A DNA stretch of 64,000 bases, from assembly GCA_031761405.1 (NCBI GenBank), contig JASEVX010000010.1, forward strand, positions 9,748,724 through 9,812,723, written 5' to 3'. Position numbers and translations under genes: made by a program. A model generated the notes under the pieces. That model made no database searches. It saw only the letters and a list, made by a program, of their open reading frames with translations, and had not been told where the DNA came from. This document shows, piece after piece, positions 1 through 31,783 of this stretch (within the stretch, counting starts at the first letter, position 1; each line of letters begins with the position of its first letter). The DNA is from Serripes groenlandicus. Taxonomy: Eukaryota > Mollusca > Bivalvia > Cardiida > Cardiidae.

Positions 1-120
1 GGAAACTAATACATTTCTCGTTCCGAGTAATTCCCCCTTTTCCATGATGATTTCAAAAGTAGTCTGCTGCTGTGGCACGAAATGTCGTCTGTATTAGGAT
101 ACAGTATAGGTGCGAGTTAT

Positions 121-134
121 CCAATATATATATT
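121..134 (+). promoter_or_regulatory. CCAAT/TATA-like promoter of the orphan ORF
   Basis: CCAATATATATATT lies about 55-65 bp upstream of the ATG at 187, a plausible TATA position for a short 5' UTR. AT-rich DNA gives such matches by chance. Confidence 0.3.
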
Positions 135-186
135 ATGCTACAGTCATTGCCAACCCCACCCTTTAAACGGATAGAGTTTATCAATA

Positions 187-1365
187 ATGTTATTGCAAAT
201 TACAGGTGGTATCCAAATATCCCAGATATCAGACAATGAAGTGTCGGTATACGACGAGGAAAGTCAGATAGCCATCACTTTGTTACAAGAAGATCACTAT
301 GTGTTCGATACAGACGACATCGACCAGATAACAGGTATTGTGTTCTTCGATGAACGCCAACCTGACGTAGGCGACCTTGCTCACGAAGGGGGTAACAACG
401 GCACCGCTTATAGTCCAATAAGCGGCAAACACGTTGCGGATGAATCAAATAGCTCCTCAGATAGCAAACGGGATTCTCGATTAGATAGCGACGACTCATC
501 TTCGGAGAGCGAGGATTCATCTGCTGAAAGCAACGATGATACTTCTGGAAGTGATGATAACTCAGCCGACAGCGACGATGATAGCGATAATACTTCTGGA
601 AGTGATGATAACTCAGCCGACAGCGACGATGATAGCGATAATACTTCTGGAAGTGATGATAACTCAGCCGACAGCGACGATGAGCGCGATGATACTTCTG
701 GAAGTGATGATAGCCCAGCCGACAGCGACGAAGAAGTCGCTAACTACGATGCTATCCCTGCTGTAAAAAGAAGGCCTCTACTAAAAGCATCAGATATCCT
801 ACGTTCAAATATATCCTGCTCTACAGCGACAGTCGATGTGCCTAAAGTTGGCTCCTTCAACAAGTGCAACACAAGTAGAAAGCGAAAATCAAATGACGAC
901 AGTTGTGTGCATAATTCAAAGAGAAGAAGGTCAGCGTCACCAAGAAACCCATATTCGTCACCTGGTGTATCAAGGCACAGGAAACGACGTGCTTCTACCC
1001 CATTTGATGAAGAAAGATACAAACACGTCTTAAAGAAACGGAAGCTGTCACCAGACAGACAGTTTACGTATGATTCCTGCCCCGGTACATGCCCCTGTAA
1101 GACACGAGGTCGGACAGCAATGATACCACCAATAGAGAGGAAATACAAGGTGATTCAGCCCCTGTACGAGAGGTTATTGAAGAGTAGAACCATGGAGTCG
1201 ACTAACGTGTCCACTTACCAATGTTGTGATAAACATTGTCGATTCAGATGGCTGAGAAAGAGGATCCCAAAATACGATCTGTTAAAGGATTACTGGCCAT
1301 TGGATCTAGATGTACACACGTTTAGCTGGGGTCGGTGGAAAGATGGGGAGGGACACGTGTTTTAA
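187..1365 (+). CDS. Orphan intronless ORF, 392 aa: acidic Ser/Asp repeat, basic clusters, Cys-rich C-terminus
   Basis: I do not recognise this protein. Residues 1-60 are ordinary mixed sequence; about 80-185 is an extreme Ser/Asp/Glu region with four 17-residue repeats (TSGSDDNSADSDDDSDN type, codons 118-185). Residues 229-290 carry SRKRK, SKRRR, RHRKRR and KKRKL clusters that look like nuclear localisation signals. The C-terminus has CPGTCPC (Cys298, 302, 304) and CCDKHC (Cys346, 347, 351), which could bind zinc, followed by RFRWLRKR. The length without a stop, and the change from acidic to basic to Cys-rich blocks, argue for a real gene or a recent retro- or virus-derived ORF. The first ATG lies 19 nt before ATTACAG, so the true start may be in an unseen upstream exon. 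TATATATA lies at 125-132 and AATAAA at 1631. No homology is claimed. Confidence 0.6.
   Translation: MLLQITGGIQISQISDNEVSVYDEESQIAITLLQEDHYVFDTDDIDQITGIVFFDERQPDVGDLAHEGGNNGTAYSPISGKHVADESNSSSDSKRDSRLDSDDSSSESEDSSAESNDDTSGSDDNSADSDDDSDNTSGSDDNSADSDDDSDNTSGSDDNSADSDDERDDTSGSDDSPADSDEEVANYDAIPAVKRRPLLKASDILRSNISCSTATVDVPKVGSFNKCNTSRKRKSNDDSCVHNSKRRRSASPRNPYSSPGVSRHRKRRASTPFDEERYKHVLKKRKLSPDRQFTYDSCPGTCPCKTRGRTAMIPPIERKYKVIQPLYERLLKSRTMESTNVSTYQCCDKHCRFRWLRKRIPKYDLLKDYWPLDLDVHTFSWGRWKDGEGHVF
538..741 (+). repeat. Coding minisatellite, 4 x 51 bp
   Basis: Four tandem 51-bp units encode the Ser/Asp-rich 17-mers of the orphan ORF. The first three are nearly identical, so expansion is recent. The unit is a multiple of three and keeps the frame. 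Confidence 0.9.
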
Positions 1366-1993
1366 AAGCTAAACATGCTGTGGTGGTGCTTGCCTTTTCA
1401 ACTTCTTCGAAATAACTTTTCGCGTAATTTGTAAGGACATTCATATGATAAGTTTCGATTCATATTTTCGTTGATCACGGTTGATGAAGTGAGCTGTTTT
1501 TCAAGACTGTAATTTCGTTTCAGCCAAATATACTTTGCAAACCTATACAATTGACAAAACGATATTCAATTAAACCCAACCGGTTATTGTTATGATATAA
1601 TAGATCTTATTTTTAAAATATAATACATCGAATAAAATGTTTATTTTAATATTCTAGCATTTTAATTATTATGTTTAACCTTGTTACTAACAACTTCAGT
1701 AAAAGTTATACAGATCCCATAGTGTTATTCCTCCTGCACAGTGAACTGTCGCATTTTGAATCCACTACCAAGCCAGTTTGCATATCCCCGACAATACCAG
1801 TCTCGGTGACTATAAAAACTACAGCTTTTTTACCATTAAACTATCAAGTTATATCTGTAACTTGTTGGTCCAATGCCTGTGATAATTTTGCACATAATTC
1901 AGCTATCGCTAAACATGTCGGATTACAATGATAGTTCTGAAATGCGTCTTATATAGTAAATAAACGCAAAATACAAACATTTCAAAGTCGGAT
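1366..1993. other. AT-rich intergenic stretch
   Basis: This is the 3' flank of the orphan ORF. I see no recognisable element except the AATAAA at 1631. Confidence 0.5.
1631..1636 (+). promoter_or_regulatory. Polyadenylation signal AATAAA after the orphan ORF
   Basis: AATAAA occurs 266 nt after the stop at 1365, the first such hexamer downstream. Confidence 0.4.
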
Positions 1994-2204
1994 TTAACTC
2001 TTGCAGCGCCAAAGACAATTGAGGTTTTTGCAAACAATACTGATTCATGTGAGTCAGCTCGTAATGAACCGTCTCACCTGAAATCAGCACTATTTGCCTT
2101 TTAGTTATCAAAATAGTCCAAACTTTTATTACATGAGAAATGTTGACGCCCAATTTTGAACATGGAAAAGTTTACTTTAAACAATTCGGCGCTGAAAGAG
2201 TTAA
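1994..2204. mobile_element. TTAA-MITE, second family (TTAACTCTT ends)
   Basis: The element starts TTAACTCTTGCAGCGCC and ends GGCGCTGAAAGAGTTAA, so about 17 bp of inverted termini are flanked by TTAA. A sister copy is at 57012-57216. It differs from the major family but shares the TTAA target. Confidence 0.75.
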
Positions 2205-2279
2205 GCTTTTGTGTTCTTTGATGATTTATTTTTCGGCATAAATCAACGAACAACGTTGCTTTGTTTTAACATCAGACGT

Positions 2280-2510
2280 TTAACCCTTTCCCACATACAA
2301 CAATTCTGCAGCAGACGACTTTGAACATATTTTGTCAAAATATGGAAAATCTCTATAATTGAATGGATAACCTATGACAAAAAGTGGAAAACATTGTGGC
2401 AAAAGGAGAAACTGCACTTTTTGTGCAATTTTTTCTTTTGTCACTACGTTTTCAAAAAAAACATCTGCTGCAGAGGCGTCATAAAGCGTCTATATGAGAG
2501 AAATGGTTAA
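2280..2510 (-). mobile_element. Type-1 TTAA-MITE, nearly full length
   Basis: Left TTAACCCTTTCCCACATAC and right TATATGAGAGAAATGGTTAA termini bound a 231-bp palindromic element. It contains the inner GCA...TGC hairpin seen in every complete copy. It runs in reverse orientation (GACGC end on the right). Confidence 0.9.
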
Positions 2511-2884
2511 CCGGAACCTACACTCGGTTATCTGTGGTTCATGGGTCCAAGTTCCAAATGGACAGTGTCCCTTACAGTCCCATATGCACACGCCTTACTA
2601 CTATAGGAGCTAATGTAATTTCAGTTAAATATCTGAGGTCAATAGTTCGTTTTGGGTTGTAATTGGACTCGCTTGATCAGTGTCATACTTACTAAAAAAA
2701 AGAAGACCTATTTCTGCTCAATAAGTTTTGGGTATACTCAGTGTAGATCTATATTTCACTGTCTTTCCTCAAAATGCATCTTCAGGAGAGAACGGTTTAA
2801 AAGAAGAATTGTTTTTGTTAAGATGGAGACAAAAATAAAATGCTATGTTAATCTGGTATGCCTTGTGCATAATTTAATTTTGTT

Positions 2885-3075
2885 CATTGGTATTTTACGG
2901 AGTTTTAAACATTATATCCGTTATATCACGGCGAAAAAACACTTATTAATGATCCTTGGGTAGACAGTAAATGGCTCTCGGCTAGAGATCATCACGAGTG
3001 GGGAGTGAACCCGGGACTTCTGGTTCCAAATCCCCCACGCTCACTACTCGACCACGACGGATTCGGTGGTGTTGG
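2885..3075 (-). repeat. tRNA-headed SINE, V-core type
   Basis: On the minus strand a tRNA-like head (GTGGTCGAGTAGTGAGCG box A, GGTTCACTCCCC box B) is followed by the CCGTGATATAACGG core. It is a decayed SINE, not a tRNA gene, because the 3' half of the tRNA is replaced by core sequence. Confidence 0.6.
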
Positions 3076-3214
3076 AGTTTTTGTGTTACCCTTTATTTGG
3101 TATTTTTATCAAAAATAGAATGTGTACCTTTTACTTGATTCGAAATTTAAATCAACTAATGCAAACACGTATTACAAAACAATACTTCTTTTAAACCGTT
3201 CTCTCCTGAAGATG

Positions 3215-3366
3215 CATGTTGACGCGCCTACAGCTAGCAGACGACATTCGCCACTGTGTTTTCACTTTATTCAATGCTCATTCTTTTATTTGAAGAGATT
3301 GTTCATATTTGTTCATAGATGTTTTCAGTCATCTGCTGCATATTTGTTGTGCTTGGCGAAGGGTTA
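3215..3366. mobile_element. Decayed type-1 TTAA-MITE fragment
   Basis: GCAGACGACATTCG on the left and CATCTGCTGCATATTTGTTGTG with GGCGAAGGGTTAA on the right match the subterminal and right end of type-1 elements. Confidence 0.55.
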
Positions 3367-3559
3367 ACCTATTGTCTGGCATGTTATTTATACTACATCT
3401 AATGTTATTTAGTGGGAATTAAGGACAAAATAAAGCAGAGTAAAACAATATCACACAAAAAGTTGCTTAAGTTTTATAAGCATTTTTCTTTTATCCCAAA
3501 CTCATATGTTCAAGCATTTGTTGCAACACCATCGAAAGTCGTTTAAACTAGAAGATACT

Positions 3560-4330
3560 TTAGTGCACGTCTCCCCCATTTCACAGTCATAGGGTCATAT
3601 AACAATCATTATGTAAAGCTTGAAGACTCTTGGTCAAAGGATTCTTGAGATATTCAGTGGAAACAAATTTGAATTTGACGGCCCATTATAACTTGACCAT
3701 TGACCAGGTGACGTAAACACAGTAGGGGTCATCTACTCACGGAATCCAAGCACGTTATCGTAAATATGAAAGACTCCAGGGTCAAAGAGTTCTTCCAATA
3801 TTGAGCAGAAATCGATTTGACTTTTGACTAAGTGACGCTAAAAACAGTACTGGTCATTTTCCCACGGAGTCCAATCACTCTGTGATGTTTGAAGACTTCT
3901 AGTCCATTACAAATTGTCCTATGAAATGTGAAGACTTTGGGATAGCTGGTCCTTAAGGTATTGAACAGACACGGAGTTGACCCTTACGCCGCTGTGACAT
4001 AGACCTTTGATCCAGTGACCCCAAAACAATAGGGGTCATCTACTCACTAAACCCAAGCACGTTATCGTGAAGATGAAAGACTTTAGGGTCAAAGTGTTCT
4101 TCCAATATAGATCAGAAACTGATTTGACTTTTGACCAAGTGACCCTAATAACAGTACTGGTCATCTTCTCACGGATTCAAATCACCCTGTGAAGTTTGAA
4201 GACTTCTAGTCCATTACAAATTGTCCAATGCTTTGACATTGACCAAAGCGATTATTGATTTTGACCTTAAAGACCCATGTGACCTTGTCCTTTATCTCAG
4301 TGACCCTGAACCAATAAGGGCGAAGACATA
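3560..4330. repeat. Decayed tandem core of about 300-bp units (pearl-like element remnant)
   Basis: AAGCACGTTATCGT, AGGGTCAAAG and TAGTCCATTACAAATTGTCC recur about 300 bp apart (near 3757 and 4057; near 3900 and 4208). TTGACTTTTGACC half-sites recall the better preserved array at 19622-21367. No termini are visible. Confidence 0.65.
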
Positions 4331-5119
4331 ATTTGAGGAGTGGAATAATTTAATTGGGAATAAGTTTATAACTTCTGTTTGGTGGTTTGCAATGAGAAAG
4401 TGTTATTATGAACCTGAACTAAGATCAGACAGTTCAAATATGTATTTTTAAGATTAGAAACTTGTTACTGAAAGGACATCTTTTTCACTGCCGAATTTCA
4501 CAAAGTCGACTCTTCCATGTTGAGAATTGGACCACCCCTGTTTTCGTCCAACAGGAAATTTGGTAAAATTGAATGTCTAAGTGGCAAACAATGTAGATTT
4601 CATGAGAGACCGCTCTGTAAGAGCCTGATTCTGCATGGTTTGCAAAAGCCTTTAATTGCATTTGGAAGCAAAGATATATAAAGACTGGTTTTACATTGAT
4701 TTAATTATTCATCAAATACTTTTATTGTGTAAAACATGTAAACAATCAATAGACACTCAGATCACATCTTGACATAAAGTGCAATTAAAACATTTAATTT
4801 GGAATGCTAAATGACATTTATTTAAATTATATTTATTCTAAGAACATTTTGATATTGTGTGTTTAATTAAGTCAGTTTTTCAACAGCATCAAGGCAGTCA
4901 ACTCGTCTACCCACGTTTTCCTGCAATAGAACTCCATAGAGCAACTGGTTTCCCTTCAGCTTAGTGTTGATAGACAAATAAGCCTTTACACAGAAAAAAT
5001 GGTCCTCAAACATGGCTTACCAATGTAGCTACATATCAGCTCAACCAGGCCATGGATCATTTGAAGCATTTTCTTGTCGAGAGTTAAGAAATCCATTACA
5101 AGACTGCTGATTTTAACTC
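4331..5119. other. Unassigned AT-rich intergenic DNA
   Basis: I see nothing recognisable: no long ORF and no paired termini. Confidence 0.4.
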
Positions 5120-5349
5120 TTAACCCTTTCCCTCATATAGACGCTTTCTGACGCCTCTGCGGCAGACGGCTTTTTGAAAACATAGTGACAAAAGAAGAAA
5201 TTGCACAGAACGTGCAATTTCTCCTTTTGCCACAATGTTTTCCACTTTTTGTCATAGGTTATCCATTCAAATATGGAGATTTTCTATGTTTTGACAAAAT
5301 ACGTTCAAAGTCGTCTGCTGCGGAATTGTCGTATGAGGGAAAGGGTTAA
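5120..5349 (+). mobile_element. Type-1 TTAA-MITE, full length (230 bp), forward
   Basis: This is a good reference copy. It has TTAA, CCCTTTCCCTCATA, the GACGCTTTCTGACGCCTC end, a central AAATTGCACAG/CGTGCAATTT hairpin, TATGAGGGAAAGGG and TTAA. Confidence 0.95.
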
Positions 5350-5364
5350 CTCGACGCATGCTTT

Positions 5365-5614
5365 CACAACACTTTCCGACATACACCAATCTGCACCAGT
5401 CAACTTTGAAAATATCAAGACATAACTTTAAAAAAAATCTGTAATTTGAATGTAGCTGAAAACATTGTAACAAAAGGAGAAATTGCTCAAATTGCTCAAA
5501 ATGTTTTCGATTATTCAATGAATATGGTTTCATTCGTAGATATTTTCCCAGTTTTGCCAAGCTATTTTAAATGTAGTCTGCAGCAGATTTATTGCATGTT
5601 GGAAATGGGGAAGG
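5365..5614. mobile_element. Decayed type-1 TTAA-MITE
   Basis: ACTTTCCGACATACACCAATC on the left and GTCTGCAGCAGATTTATTGC with GGAAATGGGGAAGGG on the right surround the usual AACAAAAGGAGAAATTGCTC middle. It lies beside the intact copy to its left. Confidence 0.65.
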
Positions 5615-6142
5615 GCCATGTCACAAGAAAAAACGACTTTCAGAAATTTAAAACCAGCAAAGGTCCAGATCAGCCTGCAGCTCTACACAATATAATCAGG
5701 ATCTTCCCTGTTTGTTATGTAGGTGTATAAGCATAATATTGTAAACCTTGAGCGAATAGTAATGGACAAATGGACTCTACAACTTTGTAATTTGATCATA
5801 ATTACTATTAAGTTTTTGGGTTTTTCGCGAGATATGGTTTATTGTATATGTACTGCCCTTTCACTGATGCAGACAGTTTGCATGCATCTGCAATAGAACA
5901 AACATTGAGGGTGATCAAGACAATGCTCGTATTGAAACTTTTCTCTCCATTCCAGCACTATTTTCGATTCTATTACAAAAACATAAATGCATTTGTACAA
6001 TTATTTTCTTTCACTCACATAATTTTTAAATTTGCATATCTTAAAAGCATAATTATATTGAATTAAAAGGGAAAAATTCAAATACAATATAATTGACAGA
6101 ATTATATACTGTTACCAATCCTAGCTATATTCAGGTCCTGCT

Positions 6143-6330
6143 TTAACCCTTTCACAAATGCATCAGACAAACATCTCTGTTAATGACAGTAAATTACTTA
6201 AGTAAAGTTGAAGACATTGTGGAAAAATGAGAAATTTGCTCATAATGAGCAATTTTTCCTTTTACCCAATGTTTCAAAAGTGGTCTGCCCCTTATACGTC
6301 AGAATGTGTGTACAAGTGACAATGGGTTAA
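6143..6330. mobile_element. Decayed type-1 TTAA-MITE
   Basis: TTAACCCTTTCACAAATGC and GACAATGGGTTAA ends, with the GAAATTTGCTCATAATGAGC hairpin in the middle. Confidence 0.75.
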
Positions 6331-6441
6331 ACTGAATGAAAAAGTAAATCTTAAATTACAAATACAATACACAGATGAAGTAGTATACTCTTACCAAGCC
6401 AAACAATCAAAAAACTAATTTACAATCAATGGTGTCACAAC

Positions 6442-6473
6442 CAATCAATCAATCAATCACTCAATCAATCAAT
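6442..6473. repeat. (CAAT)n simple repeat
   Basis: Tandem CAAT tetranucleotides with one interruption. Confidence 0.8.
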
Positions 6474-6821
6474 TCACACAGTGCAACCAGAAATCCATCT
6501 ACACAGCTACTGCACAGAACCCACTAATGTCAATGACAGTACATGAAACAGCTAAATTTCTCAACATTTGAGTTGGCAGAAAACATGAAAACAATTTAAA
6601 GTAAACCAAAGGTAAATAACTGATACAATCATGCCAACTGTCAAATTATAAAAAAAATGTTGCAAAAGAATAAAATTGGAAGAAGGACATGGCAACATTG
6701 AGATATTTAACCATCCCAAAGATTTTGTCAAACAATAAGTACAATTTTTAGAATGAGAAAAAAAGAACAGTTTGAGAAAAGGATGAGATTGCTTGCTATA
6801 AGAAGTATTTCATTTCCGAAA

Positions 6822-6890
6822 CTGTTTTCAAAATTCATCTGTTGAAGAGGTACATGTTTCTAATGCTGCCTGCATTAGAAAAAGGGTTAA
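6822..6890. mobile_element. Type-1 MITE right-end fragment
   Basis: TGTTTTCAAAATTCATCTG...AAAAAGGGTTAA matches only the right third of the family. Confidence 0.5.
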
Positions 6891-6933
6891 TCGTGAACAA
6901 AAAATACATCAAAATAAATACAACATAACATGT

Positions 6934-7155
6934 GAGCCGTCCCACGAGAAAACCAACATTATGGTCTCTGCACAATGTTTTGACCCAGATCAGCCAGCGC
7001 AGGCTAATCCGGGTCGACACATTTCGTCTAAGGGGGACAGAGGTATAGAGTAATGACTCCTGAAACAGAAAATCCACAGGAGGGCATGCTTAGGCTGATC
7101 TGGGTCAATACTTTACGCAATGTCCACAATGTTGGTTTTTCTCGCGGGACGGCTC
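6934..7155. mobile_element. GAGCCGTCCC-family MITE
   Basis: The termini are inverted (GAGCCGTCCCACGAGAAAAC and TTTTCTCGCGGGACGGCTC). The inside holds GATCAGCC...GGCTGATC motifs. ATGT flanks both ends. Seven related copies lie in the window. Confidence 0.85.
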
Positions 7156-7209
7156 ATGTATACTTGGACGGATGATATTAAATAAATGAAAGATCAGATA
7201 AGATCACTC

Positions 7210-7439
7210 TTAAACCCTTTCCCTCATACAACAATTTAGCAGCAGACGACTTAGGACATATTTGTCAACAAATAGAAATTTTCTATAATTGAATGGATAA
7301 CCTATGACCAAAAGTGGCAAACATTGTGGCAAAAGGAGAAATTGTTCGTTTTAAGCAATTTCTTCTTTTGTCACTATGTTTTCAAAAATCCGTCTGATGC
7401 AGAGGCATCAGAAAGCTTTTATATGAGGGAAAGGGTTAA
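7210..7439 (-). mobile_element. Type-1 TTAA-MITE, full length, reverse
   Basis: TTAAACCCTTTCCCTCATAC to TATGAGGGAAAGGGTTAA; 230 bp. It carries the CGTCTGATGCAGAGGCATC end on the right. Confidence 0.92.
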
Positions 7440-7548
7440 GAATTTCGAGATTATATCAGGAAAAAAACAACCTCTACTTGTATAACACATTCCTTACGTA
7501 AAGAAATGTGTAAATATCCAAAGGAAATCAAAATATACATAATTAAAT

Positions 7549-7747
7549 AAACCCCTTTCTCACTTACAACAAAGCTGCAGGAGAGAGATAACTTTCATGA
7601 AATGAAGGCAAACATTTGGAAAATACAATTATTAAATGAGGGTGAAAACAGTATAATCAATTTCTCATTCTGCCACAATGCTTTCAAAAGTTGTTTACTG
7701 CAGATCATGAGATGCATCCAAATTGTCTGCAAGTTGGAAAGGGTTAA
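7549..7747. mobile_element. Decayed type-1 TTAA-MITE
   Basis: ACCCCTTTCTCACTTACAAC on the left and AAGTTGGAAAGGGTTAA on the right; the centre keeps ATTTCTCATTCTGCCACAATG. Confidence 0.7.
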
Positions 7748-8069
7748 AATCTAGAATACATAAGCTGATTTCATCTTAAATCTGTAGCTGAACAATTGCA
7801 AGGAAAGAAAAAAAAATCTAAGACATATAAAAAAAAAATACAAGAAATGAAAAGGAAATAAATTAAATTAAAGCTCTTCAGGATATTACCATGGAGAACA
7901 ATTTTTGAGACTTGCTAAATTAGAATGTATGTAGATCTATGTGTTATTTTGGTGCAGTGTAGGAACATTGTGGATAAAGCCTTTACCTTCAGGTGTTACA
8001 AAACATAGAGATAAGTGACGCTTAGGATACAAATGACCTATACAGGATCTAAAACTATAAAATTTAATC
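7748..8069. other. Unassigned DNA downstream of BBS4
   Basis: AT-rich; I see no element or ORF. Confidence 0.4.
8063..8068 (-). promoter_or_regulatory. Possible BBS4 polyadenylation signal ATTAAA
   Basis: Reading the minus strand downstream of the stop, ATTAAA occurs about 500 nt after it, past the decayed MITE. No AATAAA was found nearer. The assignment is weak. Confidence 0.2.
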
Positions 8070-8172
8070 TGTGCTCAAGTATCTGATTGACCAAAAGCAA
8101 ATTCGGTTTCCAAATTGACCAATCAGAAGCCTTTTTTGGAGCATAGAGCTCATTTCTGAGCACTGAGAACGT
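8070..8172. repeat. Dispersed inverted-CCAAT repeat
   Basis: GTATCTGATTGACC and TTGACCAATCAGAAGCC form an inverted pair followed by TCTGAGCAC. The same arrangement occurs at 60555-60668 and 61146-61226. Confidence 0.6.
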
Positions 8173-8258
8173 TTTCAGAGTTTTATAGTTTCGGACCCAG
8201 GTCTCCCAGGCTATGATCCAACATATTTAGAATGTATTACTCAATATACAGAAAACCA

Positions 8259-8540
8259 AAACCCTTTCCGTGATAAAGTAAACTTTTAAAAAAAAAATCA
8301 TTTTCCCACAATTTATACTTTGTCTTGAACTTTCCAGATATTTTGACATTTACCTCTGATGTTTCTAAAGCAGCCAGCTCTTACATCATAATAACTGGTA
8401 GCTCAGCAATTTATCCTTTAGCCACAACGTTTTTTACTATATTCGATTATTCTACTTTCAAATATAATGATTTTCCATATTTTTGATAAGATGTTTTCAA
8501 AAACGCGTGCTGACGATTTGTTGCATGTTGGAAAGGTTAA
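8259..8540. mobile_element. Decayed type-1 TTAA-MITE in the BBS4 3' flank
   Basis: AAACCCTTTCCGTGATAAAG on the left and GCATGTTGGAAAGGTTAA on the right. It starts 25 nt after the BBS4 stop and so probably forms part of the 3' UTR. Confidence 0.65.
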
Positions 8541-8564
8541 TCTATTACTGCATTCAGAAACAAT

Positions 8565-29158
<20,594 letters not shown>

Positions 29159-29260
29159 ACCGGAAGTTTACTATTGTAAATATTTCAGGGCCGCACTTAA
29201 GAGTATTCGGAATTTTATTGGTTAAAATTCACAAGGCGGGCATGTCTAAACACGTCAAAA
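29159..29260 (-). promoter_or_regulatory. BBS4: Presumed BBS4 5' UTR and proximal promoter
   Basis: A CCAAT box on the minus strand (ATTGG at 29217-29221) lies about 60 bp upstream of the BBS4 ATG. I see no TATA box and no clear RFX X-box, the motif often found near ciliary genes. The assignment is positional. Confidence 0.3.
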
Positions 29261-30117
29261 TAAAGCTCGACTAACATAGATATGCGTAAAATATATAATA
29301 ATAATTATATTATCCTATTTAAACGCGATGTTAATAAAACGAATATCCTGCTTTGAAAATCAATATATTACGCTATTTTGTCATTATGGTATTTACTTAT
29401 TATTAAATGATTATGTAGGAAAGAAAAGAAATACATTTTTTAAATATTTTTTAAAATGATATCATCATATTGTAGAAATAACCTTTTTTTTATATACTTT
29501 TCTAGCAGAATATTTATGATGTATAAGAACTGAAGGGCTACCGCAATTGTTTAAGAATTTAATCGACACGATCATATACACTGGTCCAGAGACATATAAA
29601 CACATTAATTTGTATATGTCTCTGACTGGTCTCATATATATAAGCTCGCTGATCATCCGTTCTAGCCAGTGTCTGTCGAATAACACGATCATTTTGTAGG
29701 CGTAACTTGATGGAAAAAAAATATTTTCCGATTACTTCCACAGCCACTAGGTAGTTTATGTCTCTGGTAGTGTGAACGACTTTTACTCCGTGATCTCCGA
29801 TGATCCGCGGTTATAAAACTTTCAAACAGCCAGTACTATATATTAATCATTTGATATAATACTGGATACTTGCATACACAAATTAACTTTGATTAAAAGT
29901 ATTATTAAGTCGGAAAGTCAGAGATCACGATGGGTATTACGGTACATACAACCGAGAGCCTGTGATAACTACTTCTTCTTCTAACTACAATTGAACAAGT
30001 TCCATTTCTGTATGGGGCTATCTAAATGGTCGACCTCGTCAACTGTTGTGTTTGGAATGTTGGCTTGCTTATATTGTGATATTTGAGACACTTTATGTGC
30101 TACAGATGACATTAGTC
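29261..30117. other. Upstream flank of BBS4, unassigned
   Basis: AT-rich. The pair TGTATATGTCTCTG (29611) and CCAGAGACATATA (29585) forms a small palindrome. I see no divergent gene. Confidence 0.4.
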
Positions 30118-30119
30118 TT

Positions 30120-30322
30120 ACATTTATTTATTTTACATCGTTTGAGAAACAAACCTTCAGCTTATATTCAGTCTCGCTCGAAGTTTGCTTCATGGAACAT
30201 AACCATTACTCGCGCCATTTGTGTGGGTAAATCTCAAAAGCAGAACCATCTCATCATGGATTTCGAACCAGGGACCTTTGTTGAGAGAGGCTTACGCTCG
30301 GAGCTCTGCAACTGAACCACTA
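30120..30322 (-). repeat. tRNA-headed SINE, second type
   Basis: Minus strand: AGCTCCGAGCGTAAGCC and GGTTCGAAATCC head; body with GAGCGAGACTGAATATAAG. The head meets the next SINE near 30322. Confidence 0.65.
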
Positions 30323-30527
30323 TCGGCCAACCTTCTTTCCAACGTTTGACAAAAAGTCATTGCGATGAGCGTCATTCGTCTTCCACCAAAAGCAGCCAGT
30401 TGCCTGGAAAGTATGTTGTACGGAGTACTGGTGTGAGAAATCCATGAGACACATGTGTAGGAGAACTGTCCGCCGTGATATGACTGAAAAATTGTTGAAA
30501 ACGGCGTAAAATCCCAATCAATTCCAT
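30323..30527 (+). repeat. SINE, GATTGGGG-tail type, head truncated
   Basis: CGGCCAACCTTCTTTCCAACG, AGCAGCCAGTTGCCTGGAAA and CCGCCGTGATATGACTG match the full copy at 32728 on the same strand. Confidence 0.75.
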
Positions 30528-31330
30528 AGTGACATTAGAAATCTGTGCACAAGACACTTTTTTAGCTGTACCAAGATAAATCATTCTTTCCATTTGTCGG
30601 ATTTTCAAATAGCAGACGACTCTAAATATAGGATACCAAACGTCAACTGATTTTGAATTCTGACAACTGTTGATGCAGAGACTCAGACACCTCCTTGGAA
30701 TTAGTCAGATCGATTGTTCACGAGAACAATGTAAGCTAACGCCTGTAAGACTAAACATGTACTTTTATAGTAAAATAAAATGTACTGCCTGTATCTATTA
30801 CAAAACAATAAATGTACAAACGAGAGAAAAATATGTTAGCGAGCAGAATGTTATGCTTGCTTGTGCATACATCTGCATCTGAAGGAATCTGGGGCTTAAA
30901 ATCGGCATATAATAAGTACACTGACAACCCTCTATAAAGCTCTCCGTTTTACCGCTGTTCTCGGTATAACGCTGGTCTTGCTTGGCTCCCGAATTTTAGT
31001 GCATGAAATATGTGGGAATAGAATTATAAATTTTCAAAAACCTAACATTTGAAACACCAAAATACGATCCGAGTAATAGATCTCCATTACCGAGCAATCA
31101 CGTTAATCCACATGTTTGCATAACGCTTTTTTCAACATTACAACAATAGACAGGTAAAACATCGATATCGTTATCGAGCGGCTGTTTGCATAACGCTTTC
31201 AATATTACAACAATAAACAGATAAAAAAGTAAAACAATCTCCTATTTAAAAATATATACATAAGTAATATAATTACAAAGCGATAAATGCAAAAACGAGA
31301 AAAAGAATATGTTGGCGTGTAGTACATATC
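30528..31330. other. Unassigned intergenic DNA
   Basis: TTGCATAACGCTTT occurs twice (31118, 31187), each followed by CAATATTACAACAATA-like sequence, with CGAGCGGC between. I cannot name it. Confidence 0.4.
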
Positions 31331-31575
31331 GAGGGCTTGGTGTGAAATGGTTGTATCTAAAAATCTATTTTGAAAACCCTGGTTTAGGGGCAATTTTGAC
31401 CCCTTTGAAAACAATGCAAATTTAGGTGCCATTGCTCAGAACGAGCAATGGCACATAAATTTCCATTGTTTACCAAGTAAAATGATTTAACGCTTTTAAA
31501 GACGTTATGGCGAGGTGATTAACCTTGGTAAAAAAAATACCAATTTTAGTTACAACTGTTTCACGCCAAGCCCTC
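31331..31575. mobile_element. GAGGGCTTGG-family fold-back MITE
   Basis: GAGGGCTTGGTGTGAAA and TTTCACGCCAAGCCCTC ends, 245 bp, inserted in a local TTGGCGTGTAGTACATATG repeat that surrounds both sides. Confidence 0.9.
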
Positions 31576-31783
31576 GATATGTTGGCGTGTAGTACATATG
31601 TTGGCGTGTAGTACATATGCTTGCGTGTTGCAAACATATGTGTCTGATGGAAACACATATCGACATATTATACAGAAAACAACAACATTCTTCTGTTGTA
31701 AAATATAAAACCTTCTTAATATACGTATAATGGAAACTTGGGCAAAACATTGAAAAAAGAAATTCTATAAAAATACGTTCTTT

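Noticed and set aside
536..766. 76-codon ORF in another frame of the 51-bp repeat
   Set aside because: A shadow of the orphan ORF; its repetition follows from the 51-bp unit.
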